From: Pezizomycotina sp. ARF18
Taxonomy: Eukaryota; Ascomycota
Reading direction: 5' to 3'
Length of the DNA: 64,000 nucleotides
Assembly (NCBI GenBank): GCA_002224055.1
Contig: AZLU01000012.1
Coordinates: 326,033-390,032, forward strand
Position 1 is the first letter of the stretch, and each line of letters starts with the position of its first letter. A program made the position numbers and the translations under genes. This document shows positions 1 through 11,102 of the stretch, piece after piece. A model generated the notes under the pieces. The model ran no database searches. It was given only the letters and a program-made list of their open reading frames with translations, and was not told the DNA's origin.

Positions 1-49
1 GAAATTAGCGCGGCGGAGACGAATTGCTCCGGCGGTTCCGCTTCCTCGG

Positions 50-1235
50 CTACTTCTTCCAGTTGGGAGAAGCAAGAGTAATACGGCGCCGGAACGGGGA
101 CATTATTCCTCCTTCGAGTCCCTGCCGGATGCGCACGTTCTCTTCGTGCCACGGTAGGCACACGTGCTCGTCGTATACTTCCTGTATACACGTTGACACA
201 CCGTCGGGAGACAAGCTGATCAAATCGCTATCGGTTGTCGATGACCGGTATTGTCTTCCGGAGTGTGGATTCGCAGTCGGCGCAGAGGATGTTTATGGAC
301 GCCCAGGTTCGGCCCCACGTTCTGTCTTCGACGCGGGAGAGGATGACGGTGAGGCGGGAGGAAGGGTAGCGCTGGCTGAGTTGGTATTCTATGTTGCGCT
401 CGTGGTCGAGTTCGGGGAGGAAGAGGAGGTCGGAGTCGGAGGGGTTTGCTTGCGGGATTGTGGGATGGGGAGGGGTAGTGCGAGAGCGGGTGCGGAGAAC
501 TTGAAGGGGAGGGGATGATGATTGTATCGTGGGGAGAGTGGACGGGAGGGACGGAGAGGACTTCTTCTTCGGGCATTGGGGAGAGCGGTGGTAGCGGCGG
601 CATCTATCGAATACAATCGTCAGTACTGAGAGTTTCTTTCGCACGGGGATACATGATTTGCTCACCTCTACTAGTACCTCCGTCTCGACCGTCTCCTCCA
701 CGACAACCCCATTCTCCTCCCTCGATGCCGACGATGCTCGACTAGAGTACCTCACACCCCCCGGCACCCTCAGGCTAACCCTCCTCGACGCCGTAACAGG
801 CGTGTACGCAATAACGCTATTCCGACTGCTCGTCGAATCGAACCTCTTCAGCATGCACTTCGGCACAATCCCCTCTCCCTCCCGCATTACTCCCCGTGCT
901 ACTATTCCTGCTAACGCCCCCACCGTACCCCGCATGGCTACTACACGTACTAGCGTGCCTGACAACGCCGCTCTCCGAGTGTTTTTCCAACTGTATCTGG
1001 TTAAACCTCTCGATGAGGTCCGGGTCGACGTCTTTAGGCCGCGCTGGAGGACACGTTTTAGGTTCTTCGCTTCTTCGCGGAGAGGTCGTTGTCGTCGCGG
1101 CGGAAGGAGTGGCGGTTTGTCCTCGAGGACGCGCCGGAGGACTTTCCGGATCATGTAGAGCTTTTGGGAGTCGGTGTACTTGTGGTACTTTGAGATTCCC
1201 CAGGATGACAGGCGCTTTTTGTACATTTGTTCTCT

Positions 1236-1277
<42 letters not shown>

Positions 1278-1676
1278 CGGAACGTTAGTATTATCTACTG
1301 CTATTGTATTTACTACATCGTGAACAGGGCAGGGGTAAAGTGGTGGAGGAGATCGTAACCAAGCAAAAGGGAGAAAAAGTGTAGCGGCAAACAGGGTATA
1401 GTCAAAAGGGAAGACAAAGTGAAGACGTTGAAAAACATACGTAGCGTCGAACCCTTCCTGCCTCCTCATGATTTCGGCTACTTCGGACAGCGTGTGCTCG
1501 TCGATGAGGTACAGCTCCAGTATCTTCGAGCGGTGGTGCTCCACAGCCATCCCGGTAACGACGGCCGCCGGCCCGTCGGGAGAACGACGCCCGCTTGCCC
1601 GACCATGCCCGCCTGCTGCTGCGCCATCTAGATAATTTAAGAATACGAGGGGGAGGTAGTTATAGCTTGTGATCAT
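50..1676 (-). CDS. Clr5-domain protein, copy 1 (divergent)
   Basis: The N-terminal part matches the Clr5 domain, named after a fission-yeast silencing factor and common at the N-terminus of Pezizomycotina proteins. The first half (HHRSKILELY, then LSEVAEIM and GFDAT) ends at an intron, and the second half (EQMYKKRLSSWGISKYHKY) follows it. The intron is about 1440 to 1234 (GTATGT donor, AAACAG acceptor) and carries a 34-nt T tract before the acceptor. A likely start is the Met codon at 1550; an open frame reaches 1676. The C-terminal half is basic, then Ser/Pro-rich, with WGRTWASINILCADCES near 300-230, and passes through several frames. One frame closes at 50, another stays open to the window edge, so the true end may lie outside. 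It lacks the GLS motif seen in copies 2-4 and 6-8. Function unknown; DNA or chromatin binding is only inferred from the domain. Confidence 0.7.
1240..1273. repeat. 34-nt A run (intronic T tract of Clr5 copy 1)
   Basis: A pure A run on the plus strand. Read on the minus strand it is the polypyrimidine tract directly before the AAACAG acceptor of the Clr5 copy 1 intron. Its length is unusually large and may be imprecise in the assembly. Confidence 0.85.
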
Positions 1677-4201
1677 TCAAGGGACACAAAGAAGGAGAGT
1701 AAAGATATAGAGATGTGGAGTTTATTCGATGGATTTATTTTAAGGATCTCTCGTCTAATTGAGGGGTTCACACTTTTTTTTTTTGGTTTTGATTTTCAGG
1801 GGGGAAGGAAATGTTAGGTAACTAATTGGCTAAGCACTTTCTCTCACTATTCGCTCTTGTGCTACAGTGCGACAGTACAGTACAGGTAAGAAAGAGTAGG
1901 ACAGGAATAGTAGTTATTCTAGAGTATAGTAGTATTGAGAGCTGAACAGAAACGAATCAAAGGAATATAAAAAAAAAAAAAAGCTTGTGATAGGAAGAAA
2001 GATCAAGAGATTAAAAATGAAGGAAGAGAGGTGGGGAGAAGATCGAGGAATATAACCATATTATACAAGCACATAATGGACAAATTTTTGCCATTTGGAA
2101 AGCCTTGTTATAAAAAGAGGGTGTGACAGTGCTGTATATTCATTGCCACCTTCGCCTAACGGTGTCATTAACGACGAGGGGAAAGCAGCCGCATGTATCT
2201 CACAGTATAAGGTAGGGTGAGGAGGTACTTTTTGCTCCCACAGCCTCAAACATCCGAGCAAATCTGAGGCCAAAGTTCCCTCCCCCCGTAACCGAATCGA
2301 GAAAATCCGAGGGAGTGGATAATACGTAGCGAAATAGACTGTAAGTGTACAGGCGTTTTTAAGCCCACGGAGTCCCTTTCGTTCGATCACATCATGGCGC
2401 TATGGCCTATGGCTAAAATTGTAATTTCTACACTTCTCAAAGCGTTCATATATAAAACTGTCAGTCTCTGTCGTCAGTACCAGGCAACCAAACAGAGTTC
2501 GCCGATGCCGTCGATGCAGATTGGTAAAACAAGCAGGGGTTTTTTTTTTTTTTTTTTTTTTTTCTGAATAACTCAGGCGTTTCTTTTTTCTGTTTTCTAT
2601 TCATGACGATATTCATGAATACTAGGATTATAATCTTTGTCACACTATGGACAATTTGGAATGGATTCATATTTCAGCTCGCGATGCAAGAAGCATGGTT
2701 TTTTTTTTTTTTTTTTTTTTTTTAAAGGCTGCAGTGTCTTCTTGGCTCTTGTGCGCATTGCGTACAGTGCTTTTAGGCTATAATAGCCTTATGCTCGCGG
2801 AGTTACTTTGCAGTTACATGCTCATAATCGTGGGTACGAAACTATTTCCTGAAGGACTTTCAGAGAAACGAAACAGGTTTTCACGAAACAATGAGGGCGG
2901 AGTGAGGGGTCCCCGTAAACCTGTTTTTTTTTCTGGCAGGATGATGAAAGGAAAAATTCGCAATCTGCAGTAGCAGCAAGCGGAAGTGGAGTAATCTCTA
3001 CCGAAGGAGGCCAAAGTTCTACTAGATCCTTTCTAGGAAAAGCGTCCGCGACTTCTATCTAATTTAGACGAGCAATTACATATAATTATTGCTAAAAGTT
3101 CTGAAGCTTTTGCAAAATTATCATGAAACTGCAAAGCAAAAAGCCATATATCAAATATTGAGAAGTAATTTTAAATTTTTACGCAGATGTAAAAAGGCTT
3201 TTTTTCAAGTCGTACAATTGGACATGGATTCGATCGTTCCGTGAGCGACAATAATTTTTTTCGGTGGCAGCGAGCACCAAAACACTGCACACAGCCTCCG
3301 CCAGGTGGCTTAGTTAAGCCATCGATATCTTTCGAAAAAATGTCATAGGGAGCGAGGATCCGGTCCAATCATATTGCGAGAAGTTACTATATCGCCCGTT
3401 TTGTTCCGTTATATCCCCGTCCTTCTAGAAGTTCTAGCGAGATGTCGTGAGACTTGGCGACGGGTTTACTGCATTGTTCAGAGGCGGGGAAATGATGTTG
3501 GTGAAGGATTATACAGACTATCTTGAAGCCTAGCTGGGCTGAAGATTTGTTATTGACACAGGGAATCTCAACCGAACTTCCAGGAGACCTGTTCAGCAAC
3601 TCGAGCATATGCGTCGAAATCACAATAGCCTATCAGTTGCTGCCCGTTGCAGAAACTTATATGGAAATATATAACTTAGTTCTATACTACTAAATGGCTT
3701 CAGGCCGATAAGTGACCTGTAAGCGTTTTCATTTTGCAATCGACGTGATGAGACCCGAAGTACCGGATCATATGGGATAGCTGAGGAATGAAACTCACTT
3801 GTATCCTAGGTTCGGCCTTACGACTTGTAGGTTCTATTTATTGATCTAAAATTTCGCCTGGTGCATTATTTTTGATCTCTTTATAGTGATCATATAAGAT
3901 TTTAGTGGGTAATGGGAACTAAATAAAGTGCGGCGGAAACGACTAATAATAAGGGTATTTGGAAATAAAATACATTAGAGTAAAGTGATATATATATAAG
4001 CAACAGCATGGTCCAGATATATGCAAAAACTTAGCAGTAAAATGTTTGTACGGGTTTCAACGGATAATGTCAACTCTATTTATCTTCACATCGGTAAAAA
4101 TGCGCCAGACTCGGACTCACCCTCAACTTCTCCCAATAATCTCAATAAGTACCATATTCAGGCGATAGTTTATATTCCTTCGAAGCTCTGAAGGCATTCT
4201 G
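1677..4201. other. Intergenic, no gene seen
   Basis: No reading frame here resembles a known family or continues across a plausible intron. It contains T24 at 2540-2563 and T25 at 2699-2723, plus smaller A/T runs. The short frames present are broken or biased in a way typical of chance. Confidence 0.55.
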
Positions 4202-5957
4202 CTAAAAATAAGTCGGGAAATACGTAATTGGGCCCTGCGGAGAGCTCAGGCTCATCCGAGGCCCCGATAAAATCAGAAGCATCGCGTTTGCTAAATTCTC
4301 GACCGTTTCGCTCGTTTCCCCTTTGTACATGGGGTTCCAAGCCTCAAATGGGGAACCGTCATGATCGTGGACTGGGAACGCTCGGGCAACGGGCGGGTCA
4401 ACCTCTTCGCTCTGGTTCGAATGGTCTCCATCCAATGCGTGACGTTGTTATGAATCTCCTCGTGCGTTTCGAATCCGTATCCCGTTGTTATCAGTCCGTA
4501 GTCCTCTCCGCCTGTCCAATGTTCCTGATCCACCTTGCCCGGATCAGGATCTAGGATTGCGTTCTCGTTGCCTGCGTTTTTCTGGTTATAAGTCGCGGCC
4601 TGCAAAGATTTAGCATGGGAAACCTCTGCAAATTTTTCATCCGCAGCTTTGAACTGGGACCAGCGACAACCGCCAGGTTCCCAGCATTTTTTAACTTCGA
4701 AGTTGAAGTGCGGCAGTGGTGAAGCATGGCCACATGTGAGCCCAGTAGCAGCGACGAAATCTTCCCTTCCGCTCCACTGGCCTGGGTTTCCCAAAAGTCG
4801 GAGGCTCACCCTTCCACGATGATGTTGATTCAGGAGGTGCCTTTGCTCAAAATTTTTCAACACTGCCTGGAACGTGTAGTACGTCGGAGTCGGTATCTTT
4901 GAGCTATCTGAATACCATACGTAATTGCTGAGATATAATATTCTGATCTCAGATATAGCCCGGACAATCCGAACAGGTTACTTCGATCGGAAACTTGACT
5001 TTGGTGACGTCGCATTCGTTAAATCCAAATTGGAAGACATCATCGCGATACTTGTTCGACAAAGCTGTCACAGCATTTGTATATCCCAACGTTCTTCGAG
5101 ATCGATCGGCGTTATCGTTGCTATCTCTGGAATCCGAGTCTCCTCAAGCAAGACTTCATTTTCTGGGATGGTTGGTGTTGGCGGTGCACGCCCCTCTTTA
5201 TTCGCAGCGTGTACGGGTTTTAGCGACTCGGCTGCTACATGAATGTCATTTGTAAACCGTCCCTTCCGATATTGAAGCCAGAGGTACTTGAGGTAAATGT
5301 CGATAGGCCGTTAGAGCTTATGGAACTGCAGGTGGAAATAGCTACACAGCGAAAATATATTAATCAAAGTTGGATATAGTCTAGGGCATTCCGCAGATAA
5401 ATTAGCGGCGAAGACAGGAGCCGCCGTCCTGAAATGAAAGCGCTGAAATGTAACGTAAGCGAATAGACTTACCATCGCGGAATCGATCAATGGCGAATTT
5501 TCTCCCCAGTCCTCTTTTTACTTTTGAAGGCGGATTACTTCTTTCGAATGCTTCCAACGAACGGCCGTTTTCTTTGGAGGATTTTGCGACGACCTCGCGG
5601 CTACTTTTGCTGCTAAATACATCCATTGCCTATTGGTAAGCTTGAGATACTTTTCATTGCCTCCCCAACGGCCTCGCAGACGAGCTTGTAGTTGTTTTTC
5701 GCTGTGAAGAAGATCAATGAATCCACGTTAGCATTTCAGGGAACTACGATATTAGTGCGCCACTCCATACCTTGCCATGAAACCCTCGGCTACCAGCTGT
5801 GCTTTAACGTCTCTTATTTCATGGCTTTTCCAGAGTTCTTCGATGCGTGGCTTCCAATTCTCCCATTCCTTTCGTCTATGGGCTCTTTCAGGTTCCGTCC
5901 TGAGTCTTTGGACGACGGCGGTAAATCGGGGGTGGATGCTGGCATGAATGTCAACAT
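4202..5957 (-). CDS. Clr5-domain protein, copy 2 (group I)
   Basis: First gene of a tandem triplet with copies 3 and 4. The start (Met at 5957) gives a Ser/Pro-rich leader, then the first half of the Clr5 domain (EWENWKPRIEELWKSHEI, ending AEGFMAR). A phase-2 intron runs 5770-5702. Exon 2 has EKQLQARL, WGGNEKYLKLTNRQWM and a basic KKTAVRW stretch. After a second intron comes ISSNGLSTFTSSTSGFNIG (5330-5271), then FQFGFNEC and TCSDCPGY. The C-terminal part has FEQRHLLNQHHRGRV, TGLTCGH and KKCWEPGGCRW (about 4860-4670), followed by an acidic tail; two frames compete for the end (4291 or 4202). At least two frameshifts, one in exon 1 near GACGAAAGGAA and one in exon 2. The Cys/His pattern suggests metal binding (inference). 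Molecular function unknown. Confidence 0.75.
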
Positions 5958-6418
5958 TATGATAATTGAATTAACAGGAATTGATCTTTTTTTTTTTATC
6001 GATATATCGCCTGGAGATTTGTTCGTTTAGTCAGGTGACGATGTAACTGCTTGCACATAGAATATTGTAGGCACGGATGGTCTGTTTTTTGATGATGTTT
6101 TTGGAAGGTGTTTTTTGATGATGTTTTTAGAAGAGTATGATAGCGGGCGGAAAATGCAACACGAAGTCCTAGCCTCGTCTCAAGTTCCAGCCGTTGACCA
6201 AATCCCTTTTGAACAAATTAGGAAATTTTGTTTGATGTCCGTCTTGTGGCGGATTTAGTACTGTAGTACAGAGATTCTAATTCAGTTGTCCTAGTTTATT
6301 AAATAAATAGCTTACGCCCCCAACGGTTCGATTACATCTGGTCTAGGCGCACTACTGATCGCATAATCTGGGAGATTGTAATAACCTGGTTCAAAATCAT
6401 AAGGTCCTCCGTAAATCC

Positions 6419-8090
6419 TTAATTGGAGTTCGGGGAAGAGGCTTTGAAGCAAGTCATCCGCAGCTTTGGATGTAGCCGGAGGTGCTCGTCAGCGACAAGT
6501 TCAGACTTCTCATCAGGGTATAGATCGCCGAGGTGAGCGGCACGGTGGTCGTCAACGCTTCCCGAACCACCATGGATTGGTGCGCAAGAGCCCTTACGGC
6601 CCTGGGTCCACTCTGCCGTCGCCTCGTTGTTATTAGTTTCCCACGACCCTTTCCTTGTTTCAAGAAGATACCCGATCGGTCCTTCAAGTTCGCTCTCCAG
6701 GCCAGCAGTATTGAAGCCGTTACGGTCGAAACCTTCGTAGTCTCCAGCGTATTCTTTTGTTCTTGATTCGTCTTGCCCTGGTAGCCCCGGATTTCTTTGT
6801 CTTCCATATCTTCAGAGAGATTACGAAAAGGTATTTCCCACGAGCAGCCACCAGGTATAAAGCACTCCCAGCCCTTTTCAGAAGGAGCTTGCGGTGATGC
6901 ACCATGCATGTGCTTGCATTGAGGTGCAAAAGCGCCGCTAGCCTGCTGTGCTTCAAAGTACCGCTGAAGCCTTCGCTGCACCCTTCTGCGGTGACCTTCA
7001 TTTAGCAGGTGTCGTCGCTCGAACGACTTGAGGTTTTCTCGCAGAGATTCGCATAAAGCAGATATTCTCGCCAGTGGATCACCACCCGCAAGAGGACGTT
7101 GCGCGATATCGGTGGGGGGTTCCACTCGTAGTCTGGACAATCCGAACATGTAAACGCGTCCCCATATCTTTGTTCGTTGCAGCTAAAACGATCGTATGGG
7201 TACTTCATTTGTAATTCCTGAACAATCGCTGCTGGTGATGGCGGCGACCTTCCAGTCCGGGCCCCAGCGGACGCGGTTTCACCTCCGAGTCAACGGATTT
7301 TGCGTCCGAGATCTCCGAGCCTAGTTCATTCAAGAAACCATGAAGCTCTTCTTTAACTTTGAAGCCGCTTGTGCTAGACGTGTACGTGGATAAGCCATGG
7401 GAGCTTACGGTCCCGCACTCAGATATGACTGGTGAGTGAGTAGGAAAGAAACGTTTGTTAGTAGATGGCGACTCGACGGAGGAGTGCTAATAGTGGTAAC
7501 TGCTTACCATCCAGGAAGTCTTGCCTCGCTAACCTTCTTTCCAAACCTTTCTTCAGCTTTGAAGCCGGAATTATCTCTTTGGTATCTTTCCAACGCACTG
7601 CTGTTTTGCTTTCGGATCCAGCGAGGATCTAGCTGCTATCCTTTGTGCGATGTGCATCCATTGCCTGTCGGTAAGCTTAAGATACTTGGAATTGCCTCCC
7701 CATTCCTCAAGGCGAGTTACAATTTGCTTCGCGCTACGTCATAAAAATCGTTGTTTTAGCTCCAAGAAGTGTCATAAATCGCAGCTATATCGAATGAAGG
7801 GCTTGCAAAACACTTACCTCGCGTGAAAGCCTTCTGCCACCAATGTTTCTTTCACGATCTTCAATTCATGGCCGCGGTATAGTGCTTCGATACGCGGTCT
7901 CCATTTTTTGCCAGTCCTCTGCCGTAAGTTGCTGACCGGGTCCCGTTTTCTTTCTTTTGGATTTCGGCGGCGAATCTACAGAGAAGGCCTCGGCAAATTT
8001 TACCTTCTTAGACGCCGTGACCGGCGGTGGAGCTATACTTGAGAAGGCTTTAGCGAATTTGAACTTTTTGAGATTCTGAGTATACATCAT
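6419..8090 (-). CDS. Clr5-domain protein, copy 3 (group I)
   Basis: Middle gene of the triplet. The N-terminus carries a doubled KFAKAFS / KFAEAFSVDSPP motif; the second unit resembles copy 4. The Clr5 first half (WRPRIEALYRGHELKIVKE, then VAEGFHAR) becomes continuous only if the six-base T run at 7904-7909 is read as five. A phase-2 intron at 7817-7734 follows. Exon 2 has KQIVTRLEEWGGNSKYLKL, DRQWMHIAQ and IIPASKLKKGLERR. The next exon begins near 7415 with VSSHGLSTYTSSTSGFKVK. Further on are FTCSDCPDYEW, FERRHLLNEGHRRRV and FIPGGCSW (about 7200-6840). The tail frame ending at 6419 fits best; another ends at 6454. Upstream lies a strong hairpin (8436-8468). Function unknown, presumably as for copies 2 and 4. 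Confidence 0.75.
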
Positions 8091-9023
8091 CTTGTCTTAT
8101 GATTCTGAGGACCGTTCCTGAATAATTTAGATGCTTTTGATGTATCGACGAATATACTTATTGACCGGAAGTATCCCAGGTTACATACAGGTTGGATGAG
8201 AGAAACCCTGAGGCGAAAGCCTCGTCTTTAATCCATCCTTCCGTCCAAATTCCCTTCGACAAATTAGGAAATTCAGCGGAGAAGGACTTGTATATTTGCG
8301 CCGTTGCGGAGTTGTGGGTCTGTTTAATTAATTGTTCTGTCACTAAAACTCGGAAATTCCCACCATTGATCACTCCCACTGATTATCGACAGGAATTTTC
8401 GACTAATATTCAACTTTTGACGCCGACACAACTCGAATCGCGAATAACTCTACGAGCTATTCGCGATTTTATACTCGCCGACGTTAAAAATTTTATAAAA
8501 TTTTATAAAATTTCCGTTTATAGGGGGTAGTTCGCTAGCGTAAGGGGGTGGGGTATTGCCCTGATTAGGCTAGCAGAGCGTTGCCCGGTAGTGTGGGTAG
8601 CGTTGTTTGTTTACGTTGTATATTATTGTGAGGCGATCGACACGGACCCACACTGATATAATGATTGTCCACTTTCGTCCGCAATATGATGGGATGCCAG
8701 ATGCTGAAACGCAGCAAAGCAATGCGCCTCGATCTTGGAAGCGGTGACCAGAAGTTCGACTGCGCGAACTGCCGCGTTGTTATAGAATTTGATACTAGAT
8801 TCTGATGTTTGTATCGCTAAAGCTCTAAAAACTCTGCAGGGCAAATTAGGAGACTAAATGTTCTGGGATGTACGTTAAGATACGCTTTTGGTATAAACAA
8901 AATTCCTTTCTCCTTTAAAAATTAGAATGTAACCAGATGCATTTCAGTATGACAAGTATTACCTGGCTTATCTCAAAAGTGAAACACCTAACGGGACATT
9001 TTCACCGCGATACTAACATCCCT
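8091..9023. other. Intergenic between Clr5 copies 3 and 4
   Basis: No credible gene. It holds the 5' flank of copy 3 and the 3' flank of copy 4. It contains a hairpin at 8436-8468, and just beyond it, at 8488-8515, an A/T stretch with two direct copies of TTTTATAAAA. Confidence 0.55.
8436..8468. promoter_or_regulatory. Perfect 11-bp inverted repeat upstream of Clr5 copy 3
   Basis: AATCGCGAATA at 8436-8446 is exactly complementary to TATTCGCGATT at 8458-8468. The spacer can also pair (CTC/GAG around TAC), making a nearly continuous hairpin. Each arm contains the palindrome TCGCGA. It lies about 350 bp upstream of the copy 3 start. A protein-binding palindrome or the relic of a small element are both possible; no function is shown. 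Confidence 0.5.
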
Positions 9024-11102
9024 CTACCAGGTTCCCGCATTAAGCCCAGGAAAAAGGCTATATATCACATCGTCAGGTACTTCTCCTAATACATCTCCTG
9101 GAAGCTCTCCAAATACCTCTCCTGATATCCCATCTAATATCTCAACAAGCGCCTCATTAGTATCTCATCTGATGTCCCATCTGTTACCCTTCTAGAGATC
9201 TCAATGGGCAATTCTTCCCGGGCTTGGGCTTTCGTGATGTCGCGGGGCGGAACCCATTTCCCATAAGCTTTAGTATTACCCATATCAGAACAGCTTGGGA
9301 TATCGCGTGGTAGACCATGTGGTGTTCCAGCTACTGCCTCTTCTGGGCCCCCACTGGCAATTTACAGTCTATGCCGATACTTGGGTGCTCGGGATGTCGC
9401 GTGGTGGAACCCATTGCTCATTTGTTTCAATGACATGGGTATCAGAACGGCTTGGGATAGCTGGCAAATCCTGCAAATCCGGGAAATCCGGGAAATCCGG
9501 CAACCTAGATTCTAGTGAAGTCTCCTGTTCAGTGCCGGCCATTCCATGGTTCTGAACCCACATGGCTACGTCTTCGTAGTTGGTTTCCCTGCCACCTCGA
9601 ATTACCCCTGAACTATCTCCATGAGCCTTATAGGATTCGGCTTCAAGAACCACTATATTCTTTCTGAGGCTCTCGCCACTTCGAGGGCCTTCCTTCTCTT
9701 GTCCAATTATCTCTTTTCCATTTCCTTCCCGCGGTATTTCGGGCATTTCTTGGAAGTTGGCTTCTTCGGACAATTGAGACACAAGTTTCTCCCTCTCTTG
9801 ATCCTCTACGGTCTTCAACTGGACCAGCGACAACCACCAGGCGTCCAGCATTTCTCTAATTCGAGGCTAACATCTGGCGGCGGTACGTCGTGTCCGCATG
9901 TGAGGCCTGTATCACGCACAAACTGGTCACGCTTGCTCCATTGACCGGGGTTTCCCAGGATTCTCAATTCCACCCTCCTACAGTGGCGTTCCTCGTTTAA
10001 GTGCCTCTCGAAGATATTGAGGACTTCTTCCAAACTATTGAAATACCGGGAAGGACTTATGATAAGATCGTCCGGTGGCAAACCCATGTTTGGCGTGCGA
10101 TCCCCTCAAAAAGTCTCGTGGGATCTGACGAGCGTCTAAAATTGATAGAAAAATCCGGACAATCCAAGCACAGAAGCTCGTACCCGGACGTCGGACCCAT
10201 TTTCAAATAAAAGCTATCATTTGGGTATCTGGCCTTTAGAGCTCTGACAGCGAAAGGTTGCCAGCGATCTAAAATCCCGATTCTAGGATCTGATGTAGCG
10301 TCGGATGTCCCTTGAAAGTTCATCAGTCTGCTCAGTAGTCGGATCCCATTCTTGATCTTGAAGCCGTTCGTACTAGAGGTGAAAATGGACAAGCCGTGAG
10401 AGCTTATAGACCCGCAGACAGAAAAGGCTATAAAATTATGAATAATGATATATCGATATGCGACCATTAGCGCAAATGTCATGATCAGCGAGAAATACAC
10501 CGACCGGGGAGTAAATACTCGTATCTTCAAAAGCGTCTGCCACGCTATATACTCGTAGGGGCTCCTTACCATCATAAAGTCGCTTTTCGCTAGCCTTCTT
10601 TCTAACCCCTTCCTAATTCTCGAACCCGGGATTATTTCCTTTGAAGCGCTCCAGCGGACTGCCGTTTTCTTCTCTTTATCCTGTGACAGCCTTATCATTG
10701 TCTTTTGTGCTACGTGAATCCACTGGCGGTCCGATAGCTTTAAGTATTTCGCATTACCTCCCCATTCCTCGAGGTGTGTTGCAAGCTGTTTCTCACTATA
10801 CCAATTTCTTATCAGTATATCTGAACACATCTTCTATCTCCTTCTTTTCGGAACTTCAGCGACGTCCTCTATTCCTTCTCAGTTCGTTGGGTCGGTAACA
10901 GAAAGATAAGCTCTTACCTCGCCGCAAAACCTTCCCTTGCTAGCATTTCCTTTACCTCCTTTAACTCGTGTTGACGGTAAAGTTCTTCGATCCGTGTTTT
11001 CCACCTTTTCCAAGTCTTCGGCGGTATAGGTTCCGTTTTGCGCCTCTTAGAGATTGGCGGCGAGTCCGTAGAGAAAGCATCAGCAAATTTCACCTTTCCC
11101 AT
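9024..11102 (-). CDS. Clr5-domain protein, copy 4 (group I)
   Basis: Best preserved of the triplet. Start chosen at 11102 (MGKVKFADAFSTDSPP), matching the leader of copy 3; an upstream in-frame Met exists at 11261. The Clr5 first half (TWKRWKTRIEELYRQHEL, ending REGFAAR) ends at a phase-2 intron at 10917-10796. Exon 2 gives EKQLATHLEEWGGNAKYLKL, DRQWIHVAQK, KKTAVRW and IRKGLERRLAK. After a second intron comes SSHGLSIFTSSTNGFKIK (10410-10351), then ALKARYPNDSFYL, ELLCLDCPDF, FERHLNEERHCRRVE, DTGLTCGHD and LEKCWTPGGCRW. The acidic C-terminal tail has PDFPDFPD repeats, two WVPPRDI repeats and short G-D-V-L-G-E-V-P units, closing at 9024-9026; a stop at 9369 needs one frameshift to pass. The Cys/His core suggests a metal-binding module specific to group I (inference). 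Confidence 0.78.
9234..9464 (-). repeat. Imperfect direct repeat encoding WVPPRDI units
   Basis: Two related segments, about 9234-9305 and 9391-9464, lie 157 bp apart within the tail of Clr5 copy 4. Each encodes, on the minus strand, IPS-x-SD followed by WVPPRDI. Just beyond, at 9465-9495, a 9-bp unit (AAATCCGGG type) repeats and encodes PDFPDFPDLQDLP. This is in-gene repeat expansion of a low-complexity tail. Confidence 0.65.

Noticed and set aside
6310-6345. B-box-like GGTTCGATTAC
   Set aside because: No flanking stems for a tRNA; also seen elsewhere in partial form (4411, 44710) without cloverleaf.
9090-9180. Spaced short repeats (CTCCTGATATCCCATCTAAT type) resembling a CRISPR-like array
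   Set aside because: They are degenerate codon repeats of the Clr5 copy 4 tail in a eukaryotic genome.
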